Positions 36,067-46,264 are shown, counted from the first letter of the stretch. The stretch is DNA of 54,404 bases from Candidatus Harrisonbacteria bacterium CG10_big_fil_rev_8_21_14_0_10_49_15 (GCA_002773415.1 PFBD01000028.1:78474-132877), one strand, 5' to 3'. The notes: a model not told the origin generated them from the sequence alone. Numbers and translations: made by a program.

Positions 36067-36849
36067 ATGTGTAGACAAATTGGAATAATCACAACTTCAG
36101 AAGAACACAAAACTCCGTTGCGGGAGATTCTTTTGGCTTTTAAAAAACTGGCGGCTAACGGCTGTATACCAAAAGGTTTTCCGCCCGGTCATGGTGATGG
36201 TTGGGGGGTGGCGACACTTGGTGAAGCAAACCCTCGCTGGCATCGCTCCGTTCAGAGTGCGGCGACAGACCCAAGTTACCTGACGCTAATTGAAGAGGTC
36301 GCTATTACTAAACCAAAAATTGTGTTGGCGCATTTGCGCAAGGCATTTATTGGCGAGGTTGCCACGGAAAATTGCCAGCCTTTTAAATTTGACGGAGCTT
36401 TGTTCGCGCATAACGGTTCTATTATTGATCATACCCGGATTCCTTTGCCGGAGGGTACTTGGCCGCAGCTAGCCGGGAATACTGATAGTGAAAAGTTGTT
36501 TGCTCATATTCGCTTGTTGCAGGCGGGGCATAAACTGACGCCGGCTAAAGCGCTGAGAGTAGCGGCACTGAATATCGCCGGTGATGGCTTGCGCTACACG
36601 GCCCTGAATACGCTTATTGCAAAAGATGGCCTGCTTTTGGGTAGTCGGATTGTGAATACGCGCTCGCTGGAGGCGGAGCAGGAGTGTCACCGGTACTATA
36701 CTTTGTACCATGGAGATAGCGGGAAAGGATTTCATATTCTATGTTCCGAGCCACTAAGAGAAATGCAGGGCATTGAGTGGAGGCTTATTCCTAACGGGAC
36801 GATCATCCAGGTACAAGAGAAAGTGGGTGTCTCTGAATTTAAGATCTGA
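36067..36849 (+). CDS. Class II glutamine amidotransferase domain protein
   Basis: MCRQIGI with Cys2, HGDGWGVATLG, VLAHLRKAFIGEV...NCQPFKFDGALFAHNGSI, NTDSEKLFAHI. Confidence 0.85.
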   Translation: MCRQIGIITTSEEHKTPLREILLAFKKLAANGCIPKGFPPGHGDGWGVATLGEANPRWHRSVQSAATDPSYLTLIEEVAITKPKIVLAHLRKAFIGEVATENCQPFKFDGALFAHNGSIIDHTRIPLPEGTWPQLAGNTDSEKLFAHIRLLQAGHKLTPAKALRVAALNIAGDGLRYTALNTLIAKDGLLLGSRIVNTRSLEAEQECHRYYTLYHGDSGKGFHILCSEPLREMQGIEWRLIPNGTIIQVQEKVGVSEFKI

Positions 36850-36904
36850 AAAAGTGGCCCCGCCTTGCTCCGAAGAGCTTGGCGGGGCGCGCGATTGGCC
36901 TCGG

Positions 36905-36997
36905 CTAGATGCCGTGGCCGACGACAAGTGCCCAGCCCAGGGCTTCATCGGGCTCTGGTCGGTCGTCAATGTCGTCGCAGTCGTTATCCAGTCCCAT
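36905..36997 (-). CDS. 30-aa acidic small ORF (below ORF-track cutoff)
   Basis: MGLDNDCDDIDDRPEPDEALGWALVVGHGI*; GGGAGA upstream; GC-rich hairpin downstream (36855-36887). Confidence 0.35.
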   Translation of the reverse strand: MGLDNDCDDIDDRPEPDEALGWALVVGHGI

Positions 36998-37091
36998 TGA
37001 TGCTTCTCCCGTTGTTGGAGTCCGACTTACCTGCGCTACCTACTGAAGCACAGGGGAGTGGTCAGACTGCTCACTACTCTGCGCTTCAACG

Positions 37092-37120
37092 AAAAAAGCC
37101 CCGGCGGCCGGGGCTTTTTT
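37092..37120. terminator. Bidirectional-type terminator
   Basis: AAAAAAGCCCCGG-cgg-CCGGGGCTTTTTT. Confidence 0.85.
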
Positions 37121-37331
37121 CTGATTTCTTAGATGATAGTCTATGCAGAAAAACTCCCGGCGGCCGCTGGGCTAAAGAAAAAGCTAAAAAAGAAGTTGTT
37201 TATCTTCGCTATCTGCATGTATGAAAATTGTATCTTAGAAAGGAGTAGCTTGTAAAGTGGATGGAGATCGGGCGCCCGCGACAAAAGCCGGGGCGCCCGT
37301 TCAGGCTACTGCCGCTCAGGCGGCAGTGTTT

Positions 37332-37532
37332 TCACAGGGCTCCCTTGCAGACGCCCTTTTCGCGGCCCCAACCTGAATGACTGGGGTCGCGGTCGGCCTC
37401 CTTCCCCCGGCCACCGTCGGGCTGAGTGCCCTTGAGCTTGCGAACGTCATGCGTTCGCGTGGCTCGCAGGCGTGCGCCGTAGTCAACGCTCGCCAGCCTG
37501 ACAAACTTGGGATGCTGTTGCTTCTTGGCCAT
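37332..37532 (-). CDS. Small basic GC-rich hypothetical protein
   Basis: MAKKQQHPKFVRLASVDYGARLRATRTHDVRKLKGTQPDGGRG; GTGGAGGTGTTCC upstream; hairpin downstream at ~37267-37300. Confidence 0.5.
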   Translation of the reverse strand: MAKKQQHPKFVRLASVDYGARLRATRTHDVRKLKGTQPDGGRGKEADRDPSHSGWGREKGVCKGAL

Positions 37533-37851
37533 GGAACACCTCCACTATGACCACTACCTAGTTCTACCTTCCTCCTTGGAAGGCAGTGGGCGAAGATATA
37601 TTTGTTACTTATATCTGCGCTCACTGACCACCAAAACAAAAACGCCTCCCGAGAGGGAGGCGTTGCTTTTTCTATGGTTAGATTCTTAGAATAAGCGAAC
37701 AAGCCTCCCAGGGGGAAGAATAAGGACGAGGCTAAGAATCAAGGCCGTGGCTGAACTATTTGGTTGGCGAACTGCGGTACTCATATGTATAGATAATAGA
37801 TTAGCGAAGGGCTATGTATCTGTCAACGGATACGTGTGGATAATTTTGTTG

Positions 37852-37925
37852 TGCGCGCTGAGGGATTCGAACCCCCGACCTACTCGGTGTAAACGAGCCG
37901 CTCTAACCAACTGAGCTAAGCGCGC
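37852..37925 (-). tRNA. tRNA-Val(TAC)
   Basis: Acceptor GCGCGCT/AGCGCGC, anticodon loop TTTACAC. Confidence 0.93.
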
Positions 37926-38085
37926 CCTACTTCGCCCTGGTATACACCAGAGCTTCGAAGGGCAAGCAATTGAATTGTGAATCATCACTGCTTGTCCCGC
38001 AAAGCTCGAGCAGATGCGAGAGCGACGTGAGAAGCTAAGCGCGCCTGTAAACAGATACTACTAAAAATAACTAGAAAATACAATG

Positions 38086-38159
38086 TGGTGCGCCCACATG
38101 GAGTTGAACCATGGATACGGATGTATAAGATCCGAGTTTTACCGTTAAACTATAGGCGC
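38086..38159 (-). tRNA. tRNA-Ile(TAT), CCA encoded
   Basis: Acceptor GCGCCTA/TGGGCGC-A-CCA, D stem GTTT/AAAC, anticodon stem-loop CGGAT-CTTATAC-ATCCG, T arm CATGG-TTCAACT-CCATG. Confidence 0.88.
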
Positions 38160-38309
38160 CCTCCTTCGCGTAAAGCTACGGAAGGGTAAGCAAGTATAAA
38201 TTAGCACAGTGAGCGGCTTGTTTCAATCCACGCATACAACACCCCAACATGCTTGCTTTGTCCGCCCTTAGCCTTGGCGTAGGAGGTAGAATGTTGGGGT
38301 GTTGTGTCG

Positions 38310-40148
38310 CTAGGAGACGGGCAGGGGTTTGAGGTCGAAGGGTTTGATGACGGCGTTGAACTCTTCTTGCTCCAGAGTCTCTTCTTCTATTAGCTTGTTG
38401 GCGATGGCGTCTAGAGCTTTTTTGCGGGAGGTGATGACTTTCTTGGCGAGTTGATAAGACTTGTGCAAGAAGTTAGAAACTTCATGGTCTATATCGGCGG
38501 CGATGGTTTCTGAGTAGTGGCGGTCGTGGTTCATTTCTCTTCCCAAGAAAACATTTTCGCCGTCGGCGTAAGTGACCGGGCCGAGCTTTTCGCTCATGCC
38601 GTACTTAGTGACCATGCTTCGGGAAAGATTAGTCGCTTCTTTAATGTCGTTAGAAGCGCCGGTGGTCAGCTCGTTAAAGATTATCTGCTCCGCGGCGTAG
38701 CCACCCATCATAGTGGCCAGCTCGGCCAGGAACTGATTCTTGGTCTTGAGCCGGTTTTCTTCAATTGGCAGCTTCATGGTGTAACCGCCGGCACGACCGC
38801 GACTGATAATGGAGATCTTATGGACCGGGTCGGCGTCCTTAAGACTGGCGGCGACGAGCGCGTGGCCGGCTTCGTGATAGGCGGTTATTTTCTTTTCTTT
38901 TTCAGAAATTATTCTGGTCTTTCGTTCCGGGCCAAGCAGAACTTTTTCAATAGACTGGAAAACGTCTGTTTGGCTGACGGTCTTGCGGTTATGACGGGCG
39001 GCGAAGATAGCAGCCTCGTTGAGCAGATTCTCTAAGTCGGCGCCGGAGAAGCCCGGAGTGCGAACAGCGACGCGGCGCAGTTCAACGCCTTTTTCCAGCG
39101 GCTTGTTGCGGGCGTGGATCTCTAAGATTGCTTCACGCTCGTCAATGTCCGGCAGGTCTATAAAGACGCGCCGGTCAAAACGGCCCGGGCGAAGAAGGGC
39201 GGAGTCTAAAATGTCAGGGCGGTTTGTGGCGGCAAGCACGATAACGCGGTTCTCGCGGTCAAAGCCGTCCATCTCTACCAAGATCTGGTTCAGGGTCTGT
39301 TCGCGTTCGTCGTGGCCGCCACCAACACCGGCGCCGCGCTGACGTCCAACCGCGTCTATCTCGTCTATGAACAAAATTGAAGGGGAGTGCTTTTTGGCGG
39401 TATTAAACGCGTCGCGGATGCGGCTGGCGCCAACACCAACAAACATTTCCACAAACTCCGAAGCGGACATATAAAAGAAGGGGACGCCACTCTCGCCGGC
39501 AATAGCGCGAGCAAGCAGAGTCTTACCGGAGCCGGGCGCGCCCATCAGCAGTACGCCGCGCGGGATCTTGGCGCCGATGTCTGTGAACTTCTTGGGGTTT
39601 TTAAGAAAGTCCACTACCTCAACCAGCTCCTGTTTTATTTCGGCCATGCCGGCTACATCTTTGAAGGTAGTCTTTTCTTTACCACCAGTAGCAGACATCT
39701 TTAGATTAGACTTGCCGAAGTTCATTACTTGGTTTTGGCCGCCTTTGGCGCCGCGGAACAGGAACCAGAAAAAACCAATAAGCAGTAAGAGCGGCAGTAG
39801 CGAAGGCAGAATCAGTCCGAGCCAGAAACGGCTGCCAGACTCTTCTTGAATTTCCAGACTGACCTGTTGCAGGGCCATTTGATCCACGCCGTAGTTGCGC
39901 AGAGTTTCGGTGATGCCAACCTCAAACTCTTTTTTGGCCTCTGCCTGAGTGCCGTCTTTGAGCCCTATCTCCAGATTGTTCCCATTGACGACTATTTTCT
40001 CAACCTGTTGTGAGTTTATCTTCTGAGCCACCTCGCCTAAGGTAAGCTGGGTCGGCTCTTCTACGGGTGTAAAAAAGAAAGAGAAGAGGAGCGCGACGAG
40101 CACTAAGGCGAAAACGGCGACTACAAAGTTTTTAACAAAATTACTCAT
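38310..40148 (-). CDS. ftsH: ATP-dependent zinc metalloprotease FtsH
   Basis: [46 protein letters not shown]...[12 protein letters not shown]. Confidence 0.98.
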   Translation of the reverse strand: MSNFVKNFVVAVFALVLVALLFSFFFTPVEEPTQLTLGEVAQKINSQQVEKIVVNGNNLEIGLKDGTQAEAKKEFEVGITETLRNYGVDQMALQQVSLEIQEESGSRFWLGLILPSLLPLLLLIGFFWFLFRGAKGGQNQVMNFGKSNLKMSATGGKEKTTFKDVAGMAEIKQELVEVVDFLKNPKKFTDIGAKIPRGVLLMGAPGSGKTLLARAIAGESGVPFFYMSASEFVEMFVGVGASRIRDAFNTAKKHSPSILFIDEIDAVGRQRGAGVGGGHDEREQTLNQILVEMDGFDRENRVIVLAATNRPDILDSALLRPGRFDRRVFIDLPDIDEREAILEIHARNKPLEKGVELRRVAVRTPGFSGADLENLLNEAAIFAARHNRKTVSQTDVFQSIEKVLLGPERKTRIISEKEKKITAYHEAGHALVAASLKDADPVHKISIISRGRAGGYTMKLPIEENRLKTKNQFLAELATMMGGYAAEQIIFNELTTGASNDIKEATNLSRSMVTKYGMSEKLGPVTYADGENVFLGREMNHDRHYSETIAADIDHEVSNFLHKSYQLAKKVITSRKKALDAIANKLIEEETLEQEEFNAVIKPFDLKPLPVS

Positions 40149-40236
40149 ATATTTTTTGGAGTTTTCTTTTTATTTATATGCAAAGTAACCGTATGATGTT
40201 AACACGATTTAAACAAAATCTAAATGAAGTATTTGT

Positions 40237-41298
40237 TTAGCGGTTGAGCAGCTGCTTGGCCTTGGCGCTCATGCTTAGAAATACCTGATACGTTGTTTTG
40301 ACGTTGTCAGAGACCTGCTGGGTGTAGAGCTGAACTGTCTTGTGGGCGATATCAATTTCGTTTACCTGGGTGATCAGCTCCTCAAGGGGAGCGAGCAGAG
40401 AGACGGGCTCCGTTGATTCAACCATGGTAGAGGTCGTCGCCGGCATTATTAAGTCCTGAAGTATGCTTATGGTTGTTGTAGCGCTATCAGCTTCGCTCTT
40501 TTTTAGTTGAGCAAGCAAAGCTTCTCGTTGCTTTATCTCGCTTATCAATAACTCTTGGCTCCCGCGCCGATACCAATGCGCTTTGTCTAACGAGGCGCGC
40601 GCCTCTTTGAGCATCGGGGTAAGGACCTGCGTGTTTAGCCGAGCCTCTATTTTAGAAACGTCGTTGCTAATTTTGGTAAAACGGTTTAGCGCGGTAGCAA
40701 GCACTTCTGCCGCCTGGCTAAGTAGCGGAACATCAATAGCCAACTTCACCTCCGGATTATAAAACTGCTCGCGCCAAAACTTTAAGTCGGCGGCGGTAGC
40801 CTTGATGTACTCCAAGTCTACAGTGTCTGACGCGACGGTCTTCTTTAGATCAACCAAGTACTGACGGCGCTCCTTAAGCATATTGACTAGCGGCTTGTAA
40901 GAAGCGGCGCTGTCCTTCATGGACGGAGACTTTAGAGCCGCCTGAAGCTTCACTAGCACCTCGTCCACTTCCAGAATAGAAAAATCAACAATGCTACCCA
41001 GAGCCTCTTGGTGACTGGCAAGCTCTTCGGCCTGGTCTATAGGTTGGGCCGCCTGTTGGATCTGCACTGTTTGCGGGGCCGGCTCAGTTGAAGTTGCTTC
41101 GGAATTTAATTCTTTGGATGCTTCAGCAGACTCTTCGGGTAGTGCTCCTACGCTTTCGCTGACTTGATCCAAGGCTTCTTTTAGTTTCTCAGATTGAGCT
41201 TGGGCGCCACTTGGTACGACTAAAAAGCCGATCAAGATGGCGGCGAATAGAGCGAGGCTATAAGTACGGGCGACTGAGCTATTCAATAGTTTTTTCAT
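40237..41298 (-). CDS. Exported DUF5667-like protein
   Basis: Signal peptide, long helical body; third gene of the ECF sigma operon. Confidence 0.6.
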   Translation of the reverse strand: MKKLLNSSVARTYSLALFAAILIGFLVVPSGAQAQSEKLKEALDQVSESVGALPEESAEASKELNSEATSTEPAPQTVQIQQAAQPIDQAEELASHQEALGSIVDFSILEVDEVLVKLQAALKSPSMKDSAASYKPLVNMLKERRQYLVDLKKTVASDTVDLEYIKATAADLKFWREQFYNPEVKLAIDVPLLSQAAEVLATALNRFTKISNDVSKIEARLNTQVLTPMLKEARASLDKAHWYRRGSQELLISEIKQREALLAQLKKSEADSATTTISILQDLIMPATTSTMVESTEPVSLLAPLEELITQVNEIDIAHKTVQLYTQQVSDNVKTTYQVFLSMSAKAKQLLNR

Positions 41299-41689
41299 TG
41301 TCTTGCTCCCCAGAGATCTTTTCTAATGCTAACGCGACGGCGGTGGCAGACTGATCATAGTACTGCGCTTCGGCTATTTGGATCTCAAAGCTCGCGGTGC
41401 GCACCTCTTGCATGAGCGTGTCGTCGTTAAAAGACTGCGCGAGCTGACCTGAACTTGTATTAAAGTAGGTGACGCCGCCCGCTAGTACCACAAGGATGAC
41501 ACTAGCAAAAGCAAAGGCCGTCTGGATAGTCACTCCCTCGGGTAAACGAACTGGCAGGCGGAACGGTAGGCGGCGAAGTGGTTCTTGAGCGGTAGACAAG
41601 ATCATCTGCTTGGAGCGAACCATAAATTCGCGGCTAGGTTCAAGCGAGCGGAGGAGGTTGGTGACGGTTGTGAATTTTTTATTCATCAT
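41279..41689 (-). CDS. Single-pass membrane protein, putative anti-sigma-type partner
   Basis: TM segment TAFAFASVILVVLAGGVTYF; overlaps both neighbours. Confidence 0.6.
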   Translation of the reverse strand: MMNKKFTTVTNLLRSLEPSREFMVRSKQMILSTAQEPLRRLPFRLPVRLPEGVTIQTAFAFASVILVVLAGGVTYFNTSSGQLAQSFNDDTLMQEVRTASFEIQIAEAQYYDQSATAVALALEKISGEQDNEKTIE

Positions 41690-42311
41690 CTTCAGCGAGT
41701 AGTTCTTGTAATTTTTTGGTGGCGCGATGTTGGAGGATCCGGACCGTACCCTCGCGCTTGCCGATAACTTCAGCTATTTCTTTTGGACTCAGATCTTCGA
41801 TAAAGCGGAGCTCCATTACCTCGCGCTGGTCAGGGGTTAACTGCTCAAGCGCGCTCATCACTTTCTCCAGATCAAGCTTGAGATCAAGTTGCTGGCGCTG
41901 ATCCGAACTGACCTTAAGGAACTCTTCCTCCATCTGCCCAACCAAGTCGTCTACGTTCAGGTGACTCTTTTGGGTCCGGTAGTGATCGATGACTCGGTTA
42001 CGAGCGATTCGATACAACCAGCTGGAGAAGGGGAAACCCCGGGATTTAAATGAAGGCAGCTTTTGCCAGGCTCTTAAAAAGACTTCATGGGTCAGATCTT
42101 CAGCCTGCTCTTTACTACCCACTTTTACGGCTATAAAACGATAGATAGCCTTGATATAGTGGTCGTAGAGCCTGCCAAAAGCCTGATCATCGCCATGCTG
42201 AGCAGCCTGGATCAACTCTTGTTCATCTTCTAACATATATAACGAATGACTTAGCGTTTGGTTACCCTGGTGTTCTGGCCTGCCATGCGAAGCCAAATTA
42301 TATACTACCAC
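41679..42311 (-). CDS. ECF-type RNA polymerase sigma factor
   Basis: FGRLYDHYIKAIYRFIAVKVGSKEQAEDLTHEVFLRAWQKL...RIARNRVIDHYR...LTPDQREVMELRFIEDLSPKEIAEVIGKREGTVRILQHRA. Confidence 0.95.
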   Translation of the reverse strand: MVVYNLASHGRPEHQGNQTLSHSLYMLEDEQELIQAAQHGDDQAFGRLYDHYIKAIYRFIAVKVGSKEQAEDLTHEVFLRAWQKLPSFKSRGFPFSSWLYRIARNRVIDHYRTQKSHLNVDDLVGQMEEEFLKVSSDQRQQLDLKLDLEKVMSALEQLTPDQREVMELRFIEDLSPKEIAEVIGKREGTVRILQHRATKKLQELLAEDDE

Positions 42312-42466
42312 TAGCTAAGAAAAGCCCATGCTTCGCTCAATCCTTCTTCGCTGAAGCTACGCAGGGCACTTCTTCGCCTTGGAATGGCTTGCACTGCGTA
42401 GCGCATAGGCCTGCCATGCGAAGCCAAATTATATACTACCACTAGCTAAGAAAAGCCCGTGCTTCG
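42278..42466. repeat. Direct duplication of a ~57-bp segment (copies ~42278-42335 and ~42409-42466)
   Basis: GGCCTGCCATGCGAAGCCAAATTATATACTACCACTAGCTAAGAAAAGCCC(A/G)TGCTTCGC twice. Confidence 0.9.
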
Positions 42467-42508
42467 CCGAGGCTACGCAGGGCCATTCTCCGCCAAGGCG
42501 GAGAATGG

Positions 42509-42579
42509 AGCGGGTAAGGGGAATCGAACCCCTGTCGACAGGTTGGAAACCTGTAGTATTACCACTATACGATACCCGC
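42509..42579 (-). tRNA. tRNA-Gly(TCC)
   Basis: Acceptor GCGGGTA/TACCCGC, anticodon stem-loop ACAGG-TTTCCAA-CCTGT. Confidence 0.93.
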
Positions 42580-42696
42580 CTTCGCTAAAGCTTCGGCGGG
42601 CAGGCCCGCACGATTTATCTATACTACAATTTTTTAGCTTTAGAATCAATGTGATTCTCTTGATTTTAACCGCTATTCCGCTATACTGGTTTCACC

Positions 42697-43290
42697 ATGA
42701 AAGCTGTTAAGAATCTGATTTTCACTGTTTTGGCGAGTGCGATCTTGATCGTTACTTTAGGGCTATTCTTTAGCTCAGCCAGTGGAGATGCGGTCATCCC
42801 GCGGCAGTTTTTCGCGGCTCGCCTGCGCGCGGCAGACGACTCTAGGAACATGGCCAGGCTTATTAATGACTCTCTGCAAAATCTTAAGAAAATAGATGAG
42901 TACCAGCGCCAGGGGGCTGTCAGCAGCGCCTTGGACTTGCTTCAATTTGAGATAAATACGGCGACCGATCGACAGGAGGCAGCGTCGCTGCTTGCGAATC
43001 AGTTGGAGCAGATGGCCAGAACCACAGCGGAGATGGACCCGGCGGCTGCCGAGCGATTGGCGGTTGAAGCCGTAACTACCGGAGTAGCGATGGTCAGCAC
43101 GATGATCAATTACAACGATTCGCTGAATCAGCTGTTTACCGGTATTCAAGCAAGGCTGACCGGCGCTCCTAGCGAGGTTAATGTGTCGGCTGTTTTGGCG
43201 GAGATAAATGCGGACGCGGAGGCTATAAATCGTCTAAGCACCAGTTTCAACGGACTGCTGGATGATTTTGATAGTCGGTACGTGAAGTAG
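42697..43290 (+). CDS. Hypothetical exported helical protein
   Basis: MKAVKNLIFTVLASAILIVTLGLFFSSASGDA signal segment. Confidence 0.7.
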   Translation: MKAVKNLIFTVLASAILIVTLGLFFSSASGDAVIPRQFFAARLRAADDSRNMARLINDSLQNLKKIDEYQRQGAVSSALDLLQFEINTATDRQEAASLLANQLEQMARTTAEMDPAAAERLAVEAVTTGVAMVSTMINYNDSLNQLFTGIQARLTGAPSEVNVSAVLAEINADAEAINRLSTSFNGLLDDFDSRYVK

Positions 43291-43384
43291 ATAGTGCTCA
43301 CACTTTGCTTGCCTGCAGGCTCGAGATTTTGGGATTTTATCAGGACGTGATAATGTGAACACCATCTAAGAGTAGCAAGACTTT

Positions 43385-43455
43385 CGGGCTGTCGTATACC
43401 GGTAGTATGCCTGTTTTGGGAACAGGTGGACTGGGTTCAATTCCCAGCAGCCCGA
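43385..43455 (+). tRNA. tRNA-Pro(TGG)
   Basis: Acceptor CGGGCTG/CAGCCCG, anticodon stem-loop CCTGT-TTTGGGA-ACAGG, T arm CTGGG-TTCAATT-CCCAG. Confidence 0.92.
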
Positions 43456-43497
43456 CAAAAATTGACACCAGCGCGTGAAATGCCGCAAAATGAGGGA

Positions 43498-45300
43498 ATG
43501 AGATTTGAATGGACTGACCAGGAACATGCGCCGGAGTCTTTGCAAACTGTTAAGGTGCGTGATTTTGTGAAGAATGTTTGGTCTATTCGAGGATCACTAG
43601 ACACCCCCGAAGGAAGAGAAGCTTTTGACCGACTCTGCGAAGACGTTGGAAAAGACGAATTTGATGAAGGTTTCAGGCAGGGCGAAACAGAAGCATATCA
43701 GTGGGCCTTTGAAGAAATTGTTAGCCCTGAGAATCCGGACCTGAACTTAGTATCAGCTACGATTGACCTTTTGTATATCTTGCAGGGTCGTGTGGGTGAG
43801 GATGGCTCTAGGGCGGCTCACGCTGTCAAAGAACCACTCCAAAGGTTTATAGAGAGCCCGCGGGCAAACTATTTACTATCTATACAGGCAAAAGAAACGA
43901 TACGCCAGGAAAGCCTTTTCCTGGAAGATGAAGCCCTAGATCATACACTTCCAATTCGTGGAGGGAAGAGACTATTTAAGTTTGGGGATAGGCTTTTTGA
44001 ATGTGCCGAGGATGACGGTGTTAGAGTTAACGCAGTTATTAATGGTGATGAATCGGATGTGGAGCGCGAGCGGGAACTAAGAGAAATTTCGTCACTACGC
44101 TCTGTAGCTATACGCGACTTACTGACTGATTCAGACCAGGCGTTAAGCGATACAGACATCGAGAAGCAGGTCGTATTATTCCAAGATATATTTTTGCAGC
44201 CGTATATCTTGCGTGGAATAGAGGCGGATTTCGCTCATTTATCTAGTGACGACCGCTTTAATGATACTTTTAATCAGCAACGCGTAGAAAGTCGTAGTAA
44301 GAGCTACTTAAAAATTCATGAGTTATCAACACAGGAACTGTTTTACCTGATTAGATTTTTAATGACTAAATCTCAGCGTGAGGTGACAGAGCGCCTCAAG
44401 CCGTTTGCTGAAAAATTTGGGCAAGATGGACTGAGAACTTTTTTGTCTACGGGTGATGACCTTAGCTTTGGTGAGGATATTCTTGATGTTTCCGAGCGGA
44501 TGCCTGAGGATTCTGTGAGGGCTTTATTTGCGAAGTATGCAGAGATTGTTGATGCGGCTCAGTCTAGCGCGGCGTATCTGGTGGATAATTTTCCAGCTGG
44601 TGCTGCTAGCATAATCTCAGAAGAAAAGATTACACGACAGCTACTAAGTAAGGGTAAAGAGTTGTTGGCGCGCTACGAAAAAGGGGATGTTCCGGAGAAA
44701 ATTCCAGAAGAACTGGATAATATCAAGGCAGATATTTTGTTATTTGGAGCGGCCTTAAAGACGGCGGGCGAACACGAACAAATCAAGTTTGAGGATGTTA
44801 AGGGAACTGAGATTGCCAGCCTTCAGACAAAGGAAATACCTCCTGCGGATCGTGAAGCGATGATTGCGCTATTCAAGCAGATTCGCGAGAATGACAAGTA
44901 CAGTCCGGAGCACCTTGCCGCTCTAGAACAGGGCTTCAGAGAAGCGCTGGAGAAAAATATCGGCCGCTTTTATGTTGCGAAGTACAACGGCACCGTGCTT
45001 GCCTTTGTGCGCTTTGAAGACCTGCCAAATGGAAATGTCTATGCCGGTTCATTTACGGCCAGTCAGGATGTTCGCGGATCCACTATTGGCTCGGCCTTGA
45101 TTGAAGAAGCGTTTATGCGGGAGAATGCAGATAGAACGCTGGAGGCAGTCGTATTTTCCGGTAACCCAAGACTAATGGAGTATCACACGAAAGTACTTGG
45201 ACATGAAATTCTACGCGACAAAACCCTAAAAATTGGCGATGCCACTTACTTTAAGATGATTCGTCGACCGCAGGGTGCGACTAAGAGCCTGGCTGCTTAG
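43498..45300 (+). CDS. Large protein with C-terminal GNAT acetyltransferase domain
   Basis: C-terminal FYVAKYNGTVLAFVRFED...TASQDVRGSTIGSALIEEAF; ORF track start lies inside tRNA-Pro. Confidence 0.75.
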   Translation: MRFEWTDQEHAPESLQTVKVRDFVKNVWSIRGSLDTPEGREAFDRLCEDVGKDEFDEGFRQGETEAYQWAFEEIVSPENPDLNLVSATIDLLYILQGRVGEDGSRAAHAVKEPLQRFIESPRANYLLSIQAKETIRQESLFLEDEALDHTLPIRGGKRLFKFGDRLFECAEDDGVRVNAVINGDESDVERERELREISSLRSVAIRDLLTDSDQALSDTDIEKQVVLFQDIFLQPYILRGIEADFAHLSSDDRFNDTFNQQRVESRSKSYLKIHELSTQELFYLIRFLMTKSQREVTERLKPFAEKFGQDGLRTFLSTGDDLSFGEDILDVSERMPEDSVRALFAKYAEIVDAAQSSAAYLVDNFPAGAASIISEEKITRQLLSKGKELLARYEKGDVPEKIPEELDNIKADILLFGAALKTAGEHEQIKFEDVKGTEIASLQTKEIPPADREAMIALFKQIRENDKYSPEHLAALEQGFREALEKNIGRFYVAKYNGTVLAFVRFEDLPNGNVYAGSFTASQDVRGSTIGSALIEEAFMRENADRTLEAVVFSGNPRLMEYHTKVLGHEILRDKTLKIGDATYFKMIRRPQGATKSLAA

Positions 45301-46069
45301 AAAAATCTGCTTGTACAAATGGTGTCGCCGTCTCCCAGAGCGACTCGAATAAAGTGCGGTGCATTTGGCTGATGAATGGGTCGTCGACGATCACGCCGAT
45401 GCGAGCTTTTTCGTTATAGCTAAGAAAACTTACTTTTTGATTATAAATCTGCACGATGCTACTAAAACGTTTCTGGGTAAGGGGAATTAACCTGATGGTG
45501 ACAAGCTGGTTTTTCAGCTTGTCTTCAAGGCACCGAACATAGTTCGTGTCTGGCCCGAGAATACGTTTATGAATACCGCGCCTGACTCGCTCGTTTATAT
45601 AGCGAGCGTTTTCCGCTGGTAGGTACTTGTCCATCACCTCGTGGTCAAGATAGGTGAGCACCTCGTCGCCGGACTTTAGGGTATCATCTGCCAGAATGCG
45701 AACCGCCTTGGCGCCTTCAAAGTACTGCACACCCGGCTTGCCGGAGATGAGATTAAAGTCTGAGGTTAAGTTGTTGATTATTCCGCCCAGCGCCTCTTGG
45801 GCGACTTTGGCAGACTGCTCTTTCTGCTCGGCTAGCTCCTTCAGGCGCAGGGGGTGGGCCGGCTCAAAAAGCAACACCTTTTGCTTGCTACTCTTTTTAA
45901 CTAAGCCAATAGCTACCAACTCGTCCAAAACCTTGTAGGTCAGCCCGCGCTTGAGGCCGGATTTTTTACTAATATCACTGGCCGACAGGGCGCCATTTTT
46001 AAGCAATATTTCGTAAACCCTGGCTTGATCCGGGGCCAGCCCGGCTTTGGTAAGAGTGTTTTCGTACAT
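45281..46069 (-). CDS. TrmB-family transcriptional regulator
   Basis: AGLAPDQARVYEILLKNGALSASDISKKSGLKRGLTYKVLDELVAIGLVKK. Confidence 0.88.
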   Translation of the reverse strand: MYENTLTKAGLAPDQARVYEILLKNGALSASDISKKSGLKRGLTYKVLDELVAIGLVKKSSKQKVLLFEPAHPLRLKELAEQKEQSAKVAQEALGGIINNLTSDFNLISGKPGVQYFEGAKAVRILADDTLKSGDEVLTYLDHEVMDKYLPAENARYINERVRRGIHKRILGPDTNYVRCLEDKLKNQLVTIRLIPLTQKRFSSIVQIYNQKVSFLSYNEKARIGVIVDDPFISQMHRTLFESLWETATPFVQADFSKQPGS

Positions 46070-46229
46070 ATTTTGCCTGCCTTATCTCAAGGATATCATT
46101 TGAATGCAGGGGTGGAAAGTGGATAACTTTCACAGAAATATGACATTTTTAGAGCTTTTCTAGAAGTGCTTAAAACCTCTTGAAATCTAGGGTTTTTGGC
46201 ATTTTGGCCTTTGCTATTGCCACGAGGGC

Positions 46230-46258
46230 TTGACAAATCTTGTAAATGGTGCTATAGT
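46230..46258 (+). promoter_or_regulatory. Sigma-70-type promoter of the Csx3/MoxR locus leader
   Basis: TTGACA-17 nt-TATAGT. Confidence 0.75.
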
Positions 46259-46264
46259 GGTTGT

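Noticed and set aside
42459-42710. ORF with GNRTPVDRLETCSITTIRYPPS
   Set aside because: Antisense translation of tRNA-Gly, spurious
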